From positions 10,376,373 through 10,440,372 of the forward strand of contig CM067065.1 of NCBI GenBank assembly GCA_033980235.1: 64,000 nt of DNA, written 5' to 3'. The stretch comes from Diadema setosum (lineage: Eukaryota > Echinodermata > Echinoidea > Diadematoida > Diadematidae). Below, piece after piece: positions 24,004-38,100 of the stretch. A program made the position numbers and the translations under genes. The notes under the pieces are model-generated. The model was given only the letters and a program-made list of their open reading frames with translations. It ran no database searches and was not told where the DNA came from. The stretch's first letter is position 1. Each line of letters opens with the position of its first letter.

Positions 24004-24367
24004 AGAAGAACGCTGATAAATCAACCCCTACAAGGTCGACCACTTACAACAGCACTACGCGTCAAACAATGACTAGTCCATTTGTGCTCAATAATTGCAG
24101 AGTGACCATCAGTTTTACAACTCTTCAAATTTAAACAGCAATAAAAATAAAGTGTAAAAGCGTTCAGATGTTTGAAGTTCGCCTGTTACAACTATACATA
24201 TGTATCTTTGAAGTTGGAGTTGAATGATATACATTGATGAACATTTTTTTCAATTATTCGACATGTTGATGATCTACAGGTAGTCACATGTGGCTTGATG
24301 TATATCATAGTGTATAGCCGTATTCACATATTTTCTTAATTTACCTAGGGGATAGGTAATAATCATG

Positions 24368-24456
24368 ATATTGACTGGCCTTGAGGGAGATACCAGATAA
24401 ATATTGCCCACACTGAAAGAATATTTTCTGGTATCTCCCTCGAGGCCAGTCAATAT
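24368..24456. repeat. 89-bp hairpin with near-perfect stem
   Basis: ATATTGACTGGCCTTGAGGG (then AGATACCAG) at the left is the reverse complement of the right arm, with one mismatch in 29 bases. The loop is about 30 bases. It could be a tiny foldback element or a structured RNA; the intron strand would be transcribed with the ankyrin gene. Confidence 0.7.
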
Positions 24457-24906
24457 TATATAAATGTTGCAATAATAGCAAAAACACATCACTGAATTTG
24501 TAAGACAATCGAGCCATTTATATTCACAAGTAGAGCTTTCTTTTTATTGCGTCTGTCGCCACCACTGGACAATGATGAAAATCACTGTTCAATTATCAAT
24601 GATCAAATCGCCAAAATATGTACTTTTCATTAGAAAAAGGAAATGATTGCTTCACGGAATTCTTTCAAATCATTTGAGCAAAATCTGAAACTTTGATTCA
24701 ACAGGGGACTAATTGGGTCTGGTGATCTTTCTAACCTGCATTATTTAGTCTTGGGATTGTTGTGTTAGAAAAAATAGATTAATTGTAGGAAGTCAAATTT
24801 AAATCATAGGGAAAATCAGGGTAAACTTGTGTATGTATAACTTTATGTTAGTAATGTGATTACATCTTAACTTTTGATATACTGCTTTAAAATGTACACC
24901 GGATAC

Positions 24907-25119
24907 CTTTGTTATCGAAGGTGAACATTCAACATGTCTTTTGTCATCGTTACAGAGTCTGACTGATGTGTGAAGACACGTTCGACCGTTGCCAGAGGGA
25001 ATGTTCAGGTCAGCACCGTGATCCACAAGAACCTCTATCACAGATGAGTGGCCATGCCATGTGGCATGGTGCAATGGTGTGAAGCCTGTCCGATCAGTGC
25101 TGTTTATGAGTTCATCAGC
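24907..25119 (-). CDS. Exon 2 of the ankyrin/ZU5/UPA gene (ankyrin repeats)
   Basis: The exon lies between an acceptor (minus strand ...TTTTCCAAG|GCTGAT) and a donor (AAAG|GTATCC). It is 213 bp, phase 0 in and phase 0 out, 71 codons. It encodes one clear ankyrin repeat (GFTPLHHATWHGHSSVIEVL, then VDHGADLN) and part of another (GRTCLHTSVRLCNDD). It follows the giant exon across a 992-bp intron; both junctions are phase 0, which supports joining them. The sequence is no closer to the homogenised array than to the diverged end repeats, consistent with an older part of the gene. Confidence 0.82.
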
Positions 25120-26111
25120 CTTGGAAAATTGGGAAAAACAAGAAGTCAACTCTATACTAAGGACAAATCATCATACTGATACCATCACACATTCAATCAA
25201 TCCCTGAAGTAATGAATATTACATTGATACAGTGAATATCATTTACCATTATTACGAACGAGGGTCTAAAACAGCTTCGACAACACTTTAAAAGACGATT
25301 TAACTTTTCCTTCCTTGAAATTAAAAACAAAGAATCAAACAAACCCTTTTATAATACCCACAAAAATAACCGAATAAATGAAAAATGAATGTTTTGTCAT
25401 TCTCATACAAATTAAATAAATAATTAATAATTAATAAATATTATTTTTGGATAATAAGAGTTAATGTGTCACGATTTTGGAATTTTTTATTGAATTCAAA
25501 GTTTCTAATTATGCCTTGGCGACCTTTCCTGAAAAACGAATTATAGAACACTCGCTTTTGTTTCCCTTTCTTCTTTTTTTATGCATATCTTTATTTAGTT
25601 TTCCTGCCTGTTTCGTCCCTCCTATCGTTCTTGCCCTTGTCACAGTCCTTCCTTTTTGTTTCTGACGTCAGGATATCAAAATTTTAATACTTTGAGTCCT
25701 TGATGGAGATTGAGACCCCCTCATCTCCTAAAGTAATTCACAAAATATGCAAGATATGCTCCTCTTGTGATTACCCATTTCCATATAGTTATGATAAAAT
25801 TGTATCACCTACTTGTTTATTTATCTAAAGAACTAAGTTAATATAACTGTAATTGTATCTCCATTTTTTATATGGAAATAGAATCAGTCGAATCGAATTT
25901 AATATTGATAAGGACGGTAATAGCGCACAGTTACCTTTCTTTCTAAATGTTCATTTTTCATAAAATTAAGATTTTTAAAATTCTATACCATTACATTGAA
26001 TGAAGGAATTAATTGTTCACATTTACTCTTTCCAAAACTCTGGGTGAAAAAAATCCTGCTACAAGCTTTTAGTGTCTACCCATTTAATCAGAGTTTGAAA
26101 GAACAACTTAC
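25120..26111. other. Intron between exons 1 and 2, nothing recognised
   Basis: An AT-rich intron bounded by GTAAGT (26106-26111 region) and an AAG acceptor. No gene or clear mobile element is visible. Confidence 0.6.
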
Positions 26112-29100
26112 CTGTACTACGCCAGCGCCATCTTTCATAGGTTCAGTGATGCAGGCAATGGTCGTGATGAGATAAGTCACAATGTTGACATGTCCTTCTT
26201 TTGCTGCAACATGCAGAGATGTGTGTCCCTCACTGTCGGTGATGCCTACTCTCGCACCGTTAGTGATCAGACAGATGACAACATCTAGATGCCCATGCTT
26301 AGCTGCCCTATGAAGGGATGTCGTGCCTTCTTTCGAGTCATTAACATAAGCACCTTTGCTGATGAGATATTCCACAATGCAATGTTGGCCTTCTGCAGCT
26401 GCAACACCTAAGGCTGTATCTATGGAAATGTCAAGACGAGCACATTCCTCCGTGAGATATGAAACAATCGGAAAATTTCCTCTCTGGATTGCAATATGTA
26501 AAGGCTTTTGACCTCTCCCATCGACCACATTCACATCTGCATCTTTGCTCACAAGGGCGTTGACTATTTGGAGGTTCCCTGCTCTCACCGCTACGTGCAA
26601 TGGTGTTCCTTCATCCATCACTGGAACATTAGCATCCGCACCATTGTCAAGAAGACATTTTAACAACTCAATATCACCTCTCTGAATAGCAATATGTAGA
26701 GGTATCACGCCATTTCCATTAGCATCATTTACATTAGCTCCTCTTTTTATTAAATAGCATGACGTCTGCAAGTGGTCTTCTTGAACTGCCATATGTAGAG
26801 GACTGAATCCCTCTTCAGTCATCTTATGTATATTTGCGCCATTCTCAGTGAGATACCTGAGCACCTCTAAATTTCCGTGAAATGATGCATAGTGAACGGG
26901 AAAGATACCATTGCCATCGTTCGTGCTGCAGTCAGCACCATTGTCAGCAAGACATGAAACGACTTCCACATTACCCTTTGCACATGCTACATGCATGGGT
27001 GTGATACCAGCAGAATTGACAGCATTTACATCAGCTCCCTCTTTGATAAGGTAATCAATAACACCAAAGTTGCTATTGAGGATAGCCAAATGAAGACAGG
27101 TAACGCCATCATTTCTGTTAGTGTTGATGTTGGCACCGATGAAGACCAAATATTTCACCATTTCAAGATATCCATTCTTTGCTGCAATGTGTAAAGGAGT
27201 TGACCCCTTTTCATCTTGGACATTTACTTCTGCTTTTGCATCCAGGAGAAGATAGGTACATAATTCATGGTGACTGTAAAGCATTGCAACATGAAGAGGT
27301 GTGCGACTTTTGGTATCGGCAGAATTCACATCCGCTCCTTGTTCAACAAGATACTTTGCCACTTCCAGATGCCCATTTTCACATGCATAGTGTAAAGAAG
27401 CCTTCTCTAAATTGTCAGCAGAATTCACATTACCTCCACGTTCAATAAGATACTTCGCAACTACAAGTTGTCCATTTTGACATGCAAATTGTAAAGGAGT
27501 GTTTCCATCTTTTGTAACAGATTTCACGTCAACTCCATGTTCAGCAAGATACTTTGCCACATCCAGGTGTCCATTTTCACATGCATATTGTAAAGGAGAC
27601 TTCCCAAACTTGTCCTCAGAATACACATCAGCTCCTTGTTCCACGAGATAATTTGCCACTTCAACGTGTCCATAAACACATGCATGATGTAAAGGAGTTT
27701 TCTTAAGTTTGTCAGCGAAATTTACACCACCGCCTAGTTCAACAAGACACTTTGACACTTCAAGTCTTCCAAGGATACAAGCACGGGTTAATGGAGTGTA
27801 GCCATATTTGTCGACAGAATTAACGTCAGCTCCTTGCTCAACAAGTATTTTCACAATGACGAGATGTCCTTCTTGACAGGCAGCATGTATGGGTTTTAAG
27901 ACGTTGGTATTCACTGGACTGATATCAGCTCCATTATGCAAGAGGAAGGACACAACATCACGGTGTCCGTTCAAAGATGCCAGGATGAGGGGACTATAAC
28001 TTTTGTCATTAGTAGCATTTACGTCAGCTCCTTGTTCAACTAGATACTTCGCAGTTTCAAGTTGTCCATTTTGACATGCACAGTGTAAAGGAGTGGTGCC
28101 ATTATTATTGCCAGAATTCACATCCACCCCATGGTTAACCAAATACATTGCCACTTCAAGGTGTCCATAAACACATGCATTTGCTAAAGGAGTGATATCA
28201 AATTTGTTGACAGAATTCAATTCAGCTCCATGTTCAATTAGATATTTTGCCACTTCGAGGTGTCCGTTTTCACATGCGTATTGTAAGGGGGAGTTCTGGA
28301 CTTTATTTCCAGCAGTCACATCAGCTCCCTGTTCAGTAAGATATTTTGCAATTTCCAGATGTCCGTTTTGACATGCAACATGGACCGGAGTGTCTCCAGA
28401 CTTGTCGACACAGTTCACGCCCGCTCCCCGGTTTACAAGTATTTTTGCAACTTCGAGATGTCCTTTGTAGCTTGCAAGATGTAGAGAATTCTGAGCATTG
28501 ATGTTTGAATAATTTATATCAGCTCCGTGATCCAAAAGAAAGGAGACAACATCACGGTGTCCTTTCAAAGATGTCAGGATGAGGGGACTGGAACTTTTTT
28601 CATTAACAGCATTTACGTCAGCTCCTTCCTCAACAAGAATCTTTGCCATTTTAAGATACCCATTTTCACATGCAAAATTGAGAGAAGTGTTACCATTTAT
28701 GTCGGTAGAATTCACCTCAGCTCCTAATTCAAGAAGATACTGTGCCACTTCAATTTGACCACTCTGACATGTAAATATCAAAGGAGTTTTTCCTTTCTTT
28801 GTGGAAGAATTCACATCAGCTCCTTGATCCACAAGATACTGTGCCACTTCAAAGTGTTCATTCTGACATGCACATATCAAAGGAGTTTTTCCTTCTTTTG
28901 TGGCACCATTCACATCAGCTCCTTGTTCAACAAGGTACTTTGCCACTTCAAGGTGTCCGTGTGTACATGCATATTGTAGGGGAGTATATCCTTTCTTGTC
29001 GATCGAATTCGTGTCTGCTCCGTTTTCATGAAGTATTTTCGCAACGATGAGATGTCCTTTTTGACAGGCAGCGTGTAGAGGTTTTAAGACGTTTGTATTT

Positions 29101-32100
29101 ACTGGACTGATATCAGCTCCATTATCCACAAGGAAGGACACAACATCCTGATGTCCGCTCAAAGATGCCTGGATTAGGGGACTGGAATTTTTTTCGTTAG
29201 TAGCATTTACGTCGGCTCCATGTTCAACAAGATACTTTGCCACTTCAAGGTGTCCATTGTCACATGCAAATATTAAAGGAGTGTTTCCTTCTTGTGTGGC
29301 ACCATTCACATCAGCTCCTTGTTCAACAAGGTACTTTGCCACTTCAAGGTGTCCGTATTTACATGCATTTTGTAGGGGAGTGTATCCTTTCTTGTCGATC
29401 GAATTCGTGTCTGCTCCGTGGTCATGAAGTATTTTCGCAACGATGAGATGTCCTTTTTCACAGGCTGCATGTAGAGGTTTTAAGACGTTTGTATTTTCTG
29501 GATTGATATCAGCTCCATTTCGCAAAAGGAAGGACACAACATCTTGATGTCCTCTCAAAGATGCCTGGATGAGGGGACTATAACTTTTTTCATCAGTAGC
29601 ATTTACGTCAGCTCCTTGTTCAACTAGATACTTTGCCACTTCGAGATGTCCATTTTGAGATGCACATATCAAAGGAGTGTTTCCTTCTTCTGTGGCACCA
29701 TTCGCATCAGCTCCTTGTTCAACAAGGTACTTTGCCACTTCAAGGTGTCCGTATTTACATGCATTTTGTAGGGGAGTATATCCTGTCTTGTCCATCGAAT
29801 TCGTGTCTGCTCCGTGGTCATGAAGTATTTTCGCAACGATGAGATGTCCTTTTTGACAGGCAGCGTGTAGAGGTTTTAAGACGTTTGTATTTACTGGACT
29901 GATATCAGCTCCATTATCCACAAGGAAGGACACAACATCCTGATGTCCGCTCAAAGATGCCTGGATTAGGGGACTGGAAGTGTTTTCGTTAGTAGCATTT
30001 ACGTCAGCTCCATGTTCAACAAGATACTTTGCCACTTCAAGGTGTCCATTGTCACATGCAAATATCAAAGGAGCATCTCCTTCTTTTGTGGCAGAATTAA
30101 CATCAGCTCCTTGTTCAACTAGATACTTTGCCACTTCAAGGTGTCCATTGTCACATGCAAATATCAAAGGAGCATCTCCTTCTTTTGTGGCAGAATTAAC
30201 ATCAGCTCCTTGTTCAACTAGATACTTTGCCACTTCAAGGTGTCCATTGTAACATGCAAATATCAAAGGAGCATCTACTTCTTTTGTGGCAGAATTCACA
30301 TCAGCTCCTTGTTCAACAAGGTACTTTGCCACTTCAAGGTGTCCGTATTTACATGCATTTTGTAGGGGAGTATATCCTTTCTTGTCGATCGAATTCGTGT
30401 CTGCTCCGTGGTCATGAAGTATTTTCGCAACGATGAGATGTCCTTTTTGACAAGCAGCGTGTAGAGGTTTTAAGACGTTTGTATTTACTAGACTGATATC
30501 AGCTCCATTATCCACAAGGAAGGACACAACATCCTGATGTCCGCTCAAAGATGCCTGGATTAGGGGACTGGAAGTGTTTTCGTTAGTAGCATTTACGTCA
30601 GCTCCATGTTCAACAAGATACTTTGCCACTTCAAGGTGTCCATTGTCACATGCAAATATCAAAGGAGCATCTCCTTCTTTTGTGGCAGAATTAACATCAG
30701 CTCCTTGTTCAACTAGATACTTAACCACTTCCAGACGTCCGCTTGCACATGCAAATATCAAAGGAGTGTTTCCTTCTTTTGTGGCACCATTCACATCAGC
30801 TCCTTGTTCAACAAGGTACTTTGCCACTTCAAGGTGTCCGAATTTACATGCATTTTGTAGGGGAGTATATCCTTTCTTGTCGATCGAATTCGTGTCTGCT
30901 CCGTGGTCATGAAGTATTTTCGCAACGATGAGATGTCCTTTTTCACAGGCTGCATGTAGAGGTTTTAAGACGTTTGTATTTACTGGACTGATATCAGCTC
31001 CATTATCCACAAGGAAGGACACAACATCCTGATGTCCGCTCAAAGATGCCTGGATTAGGGGACTGGAAGTGTTTTCGTTAGTAGCATTTACGTCAGCTCC
31101 ATGTTCAACAAGATACTTTGCCACTTCAAGGTGTCCATTGTCACATGCAAATATTAAAGGAGTGTTTCCTTCTTGTGTGGCACCATTCACATCAGCTCCT
31201 TGTTCAACAAGGTACTTTGCCACTTCAAGGTGTCCGTATTTACATGCATTTTGTAGGGGAGTGTGTCCTTTCTTGTCGATCGAATTCGTGTCTGCTCCGT
31301 GGTCATGAAGTATTTTCGCAACGATGAGATGTCCTTTTTCACAGGCTGCATGTAGAGGTTTTAAGACGTTTGTATTTTCTGGATTGATATCAGCTCCATT
31401 TCGCAAAAGGAAGGACACAACATCTTGATGTCCTCTCAAAGATGCCTGGATGAGGGGACTATAACTTTTTTCATCAGTAGCATTTACGTCAGCTCCTTGT
31501 TCAACTAGATACTTTGCCACTTCGAGATGTCCATTTTGAGATGCACATATCAAAGGAGTGTTTCCTTCTTCTGTGGCACCATTCGCATCAGCTCCTTGTT
31601 CAACAAGGTACTTTGCCACTTCAAGGTGTCCGTATTTACATGCATTTTGTAGGGGAGTATATCCTGTCTTGTCGATCGAATTCGTGTCTGCTCCGTGGTC
31701 ATGAAGTATTTTCGCAACGATGAGATGTCCTTTTTCACAGGCTGCATGTAGAGGTTTTAAGACGTTTGTATTTACTGGACTGATATCAGCTCCATTATCC
31801 ACAAGGAAGGACACAACATCCTGATGTCCGCTCAAAGATGCCTGGATTAGGGGACTGGAAGTGTTTTCGTTAGTAGCATTTACGTCAGCTCCATGTTCAA
31901 CAAGATACTTTGCCACTTCAAGGTGTCCATTGTCACATGCAAATATTAAAGGAGTGTTTCCTTCTTGTGTGGCACCATTCACATCAGCTCCTTGTTCAAC
32001 AAGGTACTTTGCCACTTCAAGGTGTCCGTATTTACATGCATTTTGTAGGGGAGTGTGTCCTTTCTTGTCGATCGAATTCGTGTCTGCTCCGTGGTCATGA

Positions 32101-35100
32101 AGTATTTTCGCAACGATGAGATGTCCTTTTTCACAGGCTGCATGTAGAGGTTTTAAGACGTTTGTATTTTCTGGATTGATATCAGCTCCATTTCGCAAAA
32201 GGAAGGACACAACATCTTGATGTCCTCTCAAAGATGCCTGGATGAGGGGACTATAACTTTTTTCATCAGTAGCATTTACGTCAGCTCCTTGTTCAACTAG
32301 ATACTTTGCCACTTCGAGATGTCCATTTTGAGATGCACATATCAAAGGAGTGTTTCCTTCTTCTGTGGCACCATTCGCATCAGCTCCTTGTTCAACAAGG
32401 TACTTTGCCACTTCAAGGTGTCCGTATTTACATGCATTTTGTAGGGGAGTATATCCTGTCTTGTCGATCGAATTCGTGTCTGCTCCGTGGTCATGAAGTA
32501 TTTTCGCAACGATGAGATGTCCTTTTTGACAGGCAGCGTGTAGAGGTTTTAAGACGTTTGTATTTACTGGACTGATATCAGCTCCATTATCCACAAGGAA
32601 GGACACAACATCCTGATGTCCGCTCAAAGATGCCTGGATTAGGGGACTGGAAGTGTTTTCGTTAGTAGCATTTACGTCAGCTCCATGTTCAACAAGATAC
32701 TTTGCCACTTCAAGGTGTCCATTGTCACATGCAAATATCAAAGCAGCATCTCCTTCTTTTGTTGCAGAATTCACATCAGCTCCTTGTTCAACAAGGTACT
32801 TTGCCACTTCAAGGTGTCCGTGTGTACATGCATATTGTAGGGGAGTATATCCTTTCTTGTCGATCGAATTCGTGTCTGCTCCGTTTTCATGAAGTATTTT
32901 CGCAACGATGAGATGTCCTTTTTGACAGGCAGCGTGTAGAGGTTTTAAGACGTTTGTATTTACTGGACTGATATCAGCTCCATTATCCACAAGGAAGGAC
33001 ACAACATCCTGATGTCCGCTCAAAGATGCCTGGATTAGGGGACTGGAAGTGTTTTCGTTAGTAGCATTTACGTCAGCTCCATGTTCAACAAGATACTTTG
33101 CCACTTCAAGGTGTCCATTGTCACATGCAAATATTAAAGGAGTGTTTCCTTCTTGTGTGGCACCATTCACATCAGCTCCTTGTTCAACAAGGTACTTTGC
33201 CACTTCAAGGTGTCCGTATTTACATGCATTTTGTAGGGGAGTGTGTCCTTTCTTGTCGATCGAATTCGTGTCTGCTCCGTGGTCATGAAGTATTTTCGCA
33301 ACGATGAGATGTCCTTTTTCACAGGCTGCATGTAGAGGTTTTAAGACGTTTGTATTTTCTGGATTGATATCAGCTCCATTTCGCAAAAGGAAGGACACAA
33401 CATCTTGATGTCCTCTCAAAGATGCCTGGATGAGGGGACTATAACTTTTTTCATCAGTAGCATTTACGTCAGCTCCTTGTTCAACTAGATACTTTGCCAC
33501 TTCGAGATGTCCATTTTGAGATGCACATATCAAAGGAGTGTTTCCTTCTTCTGTGGCACCATTCGCATCAGCTCCTTGTTCAACAAGGTACTTTGCCACT
33601 TCAAGGTGTCCGTATTTACATGCATTTTGTAGGGGAGTATATCCTGTCTTGTCGATCGAATTCGTGTCTGCTCCGTGGTCATGAAGTATTTTCGCAACGA
33701 TGAGATGTCCTTTTTGACAGGCAGCGTGTAGAGGTTTTAAGACGTTTGTATTTACTGGACTGATATCAGCTCCATTATCCACAAGGAAGGACACAACATC
33801 CTGATGTCCGCTCAAAGATGCCTGGATTAGGGGACTGGAAGTGTTTTCGTTAGTAGCATTTACGTCAGCTCCATGTTCAACAAGATACTTTGCCACTTCA
33901 AGGTGTCCATTGTCACATGCAAATATTAAAGGAGTGTTTCCTTCTTGTGTGGCACAATTCACATCAGCTCCTTGTTCAACAAGGTACTTTGCCACTTCAA
34001 GGTGTCCGTATTTACATGCATTTTGTAGGGGAGTGTATCCTTTCTTGTCGATCGAATTCGTGTCTGCTCCGTTTTCATGAAGTATTTTCGCAACGATGAG
34101 ATGTCCTTTTTCACAGGCTGCATGTAGAGGTTTTAAGACGTTTGTATTTTCTGGATTGATATCAGCTCCATTTCGCAAAAGGAAGGACACAACATCTTGA
34201 TGTCCTCTCAAAGATGCCTGGATGAGGGGACTATAACTTTTTTCATCAGTAGCATTTACGTCAGCTCCTTGTTCAACTAGATACTTTGCCACTTCGAGAT
34301 GTCCATTTTGAGATGCACATATCAAAGGAGTGTTTCCTTCTTCTGTGGCACCATTCGCATCAGCTCCTTGTTCAACAAGGTACTTTGCCACTTCAAGGTG
34401 TCCGTATTTACATGCATTTTGTAGGGGAGTATATCCTTTCTTGTCGATCGAATTCGTGTCTGCTCCGTGGTCATGAAGTATTTTCGCAACGATGAGATGT
34501 CCTTTTTGACAGGCAGCGTGTAGAGGTTTTAAGACGTTTGTATTTACTGGACTGATATCAGCTCCATTATCCACAAGGAAGGACACAACATCCTGATGTC
34601 CGCTCAAAGATGCCTGGATTAGGGGACTGGAAGTGTTTTCGTTAGAAGCATTTACGTCAGCTCCATGTTCAACAAGATACTTTGCCACTTCAAGGTGTCC
34701 ATTGTCACATGCAAATATCAAAGGAGCATCTCCTTCTTTTGTGGCAGAATTAACATCAGCTCCTTGTTCAACTAGATACTTAACCACTTCCAGACGTCCG
34801 CTTTCACATGCAAATATCAAAGGAGTGTTTCCTTCTTTTGTGGCACCATTCACATCAGCTCCTTGTTCAACAAGGTACTTTGCCACTTCAAGGTGTCCGT
34901 ATTTACATGAATTTTGTAGGGGAGTATATCCTTTCTTGTCGATCGAATTCGTGTCTGCTCCGTGGTCATGAAGTATTTTCGCAACGATGAGATGTCCTTT
35001 TTCACAGGCTGCATGTAGAGGTTTTAAGACGTTTGTATTTACTGGACTGATATCAGCTCCATTATCCACAAGGAAGGACACAACACCTTGATGTCCTTTC

Positions 35101-38100
35101 AAAGATGCCTGGATGAGAGGACTGGAAGTTTTTTCATCGGTAGCGTTTACGTCAGCTCCTTGTTCAACTAGATACTTTGCCACTTCGAGATGTCCATTCT
35201 TAGATGCAAATTGCAAAGGAGTATTTCCTTCTTTTGTGGCAGAATTAACATCAGCTCCTTGTTCAACAAGATACTTATCCACTTCCAGACGTCCGCTTTC
35301 ACATGCAAATATCAAAGGAGTGTTTCCTTCTTTTGTGGCACCATTCACATCAGCTCCTTGTTCAACAAGGTACTTTGCCACTTCAAGGTGTCCGTGTGTA
35401 CATGCATATTGTAGGGGAGTATATCCTTTCTTGTCGACCGAATTCGTGTCTGCTCCGTTTTCATGAAGTATTTTTGCAACGATGAGATGTCCTTTTTCAC
35501 AGGCTGCATGTAGAGGTTTTAAGACGTTTGTATTTACTGGACTGATATCAGCTCCATTATCCACAAGGAAGGACACAACATCCTGATGTCCGCTCAAAGA
35601 TGCCTGGATTAGGGGACTGGAAGTGTTTTCGTTAGTAGCATTTACGTCAGCTCCATGTTCAACAAGATACTTTGCCACTTCAAGGTGTCCATTGTCACAT
35701 GCAAATATCAAAGGAGCATCTCCTTCTTTTGTGGCAGAATTAACATCAGCTCCTTGTTCAACTAGATACTTTGCCACTTCAAGGTGTCCATTGTCACATG
35801 CAAATATCAAAGGAGCATCTCCTTCTTTTGTGGCAGAATTAACATCAGCTCCTTGTTCAACTAGATACTTTGCCACTTCAAAGTGTCCATTCTGACATGC
35901 ACATATCAAAGGAGTGTTTCCTTCTTTTGTGGCAGAATTAACATCAGCTCCTTGTTCAACTAGATACTTTGCCACTTCAAGGTGTCCATTGTCACATGCA
36001 AATATCAAAGGAGCATCTCCTTCTTTTGTGGCACCATTCACATCAGCTCCTTGTTCAACAAGATACTTTGCCACTTCAAGGTGTCCATTGTCACATGCAA
36101 ATATCAAAGGAGCATCTCCTTCTTTTGTGGCAGAATTAACATCAGCTCCTTGTTCAACTAGATACTTTGCCACTTCAAGGTGTCCATTGTCACATGCAAA
36201 TATCAAAGGAGCATCTCCTTCTTTTGTGGCAGAATTAACATCAGCTCCTTGTTCAACTAGATACTTTGCCACTTCAAAGTGTCCATTCTGACATGCACAT
36301 ATCAAAGGAGTGTTTCCTTCTTTTGTGGCACCATTCACATCAGCTCCTTGTTCAACAAGGTACTTTGCCACTTCAAGGTGTCCGTGTGTACATGCATATT
36401 GTAGGGGAGTATATCCTGTCTTGTCGACCGAATTCGTGTCTGCTCCGTGGTTATGAAGTATTTTAACAACACTGAGGTGCCCAAACTGACAAGCAATGTG
36501 CAGAGGTTGCAAGACATTGCTTTTATCATGATTAATAACAGATTCATGATGAAGTAGGAATGAAACAACATCTAGGTGCCCTTTCCAAGATGCCAAATAG
36601 AGGGCAGTGCGATTGTATTTATCAACAGTATTTACATCAGCTCCTTGCTCAGCAAGATACTCTGCTATTTTAAGATGTCCATTTTGACATCCATATTGCA
36701 AAGGAGTGTTTCCATCGTTGGTGGCAAAATTTACTTCAGCTCCTTGTTCAACTAGATACTTTGCCACTTCGAAGTGTCCTTTTTCACATGCATAATGTAA
36801 AGGAGTCTTGTCAAATTTGTCAGCAGATTTCACATTAGCTCCTTGTTCAAGAAGGTACTTTGCCACTACAAGGTGTCCGTTCTCACATGCAATTTGTAGG
36901 GGAGTATATCCCCTCCTGTCGACCGAATTTGTGTCTGCTCCGTAGTCATGAAGTATTTTCACAACGATGAGATGTCCTTCTTGACAGGCAGCGTGTAGAG
37001 GTTTTAAGACGTTGGTATTTTCTGGACTGATATCAGCTCCATTTCGCAAAAGGAAGGACACAACATCTTGATGTCCTTGCAAAGATGCCTGGATGAGGGA
37101 ACTAGAAGTGTTTTCGTTAGTAGCATTTACGTCAGCTCCTTGTTCAACAAGATACTTTGCCACTTCAAGGTGTCCATTCTTACATGCAAATATTAAAGGA
37201 GTGTTTCCTTCTATTGTGGCACAATTCACATCAGCTCCTCCTTCTACAACATACTTTGCCACTTCAAGGTGTCCATTCTGACATGCAAATATTAAAGGAG
37301 TGTTTCCTTCTATTGTGGCACAATTTACATCAGCTCCTCCTTCTACAAGGTACTTTGCCACTTCAAGGTGTCCTTTTATACATGCATTTTGTAGGGGAGT
37401 ATGTCCATTCTTGTCGACCGAATTCGTGTCTGCTCCGTGGTCATGAAGTATTTTAACAACACTGAGGTGCCCAAACTGACAAGCAATGTGCAGAGGTTGC
37501 AAGACATTGCTTTTATCATGATTAATAACAGATTCATGATGAAGTAGGAATGAAACAACATCTAGGTGCCCTTTCCAAGATGCCAAATAGAGGGCAGTGC
37601 GATTGTATTTATCAACAGTATTTACATCAGCTCCTTGCTCAGCAAGATACTCTGCTATCTTAAGATGTCCATTTTGACATCCATATTGCAAAGGAGTGTT
37701 TCCATCGTTGGTGGCAAAATTTACTTCAGCTCCTTGTTCAACTAGATACTTTGCCACTTCGAAGTGTCCTTTTTCACATGCATAATGTAAAGGAGTCTTG
37801 TCAAATTTGTCAGCAGATTTCACATCAGCTCTTTGTTCAACAAGATACTTTGAAATATTAAGATGTCCATATCGACAGGCAAATTGTAATGGATTGTTAC
37901 CATTACAGTTGGCAGAATTTACTTCAGCTCCATGTTCTACAAGATATTTCGCCACTTCAAGCTTTCCACTTTCACATGCATATCGCAAAGGAGTCTTTCC
38001 AAAGTTGTCGGCTGAATTCACATCTGCTCCTTGTTCAACCAGATATTTTGCCAGTTCAAGTTTTCCGTTTCGGGAAGCAAATTGTAGAGGAGTCTTTCCC

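Noticed and set aside
28900..36480. Regular direct repeats that might suggest a CRISPR-like or satellite array
   Set aside because: The period is 99/396 bp, units are contiguous without spacers, and the sequence is an open ankyrin frame in eukaryotic DNA.
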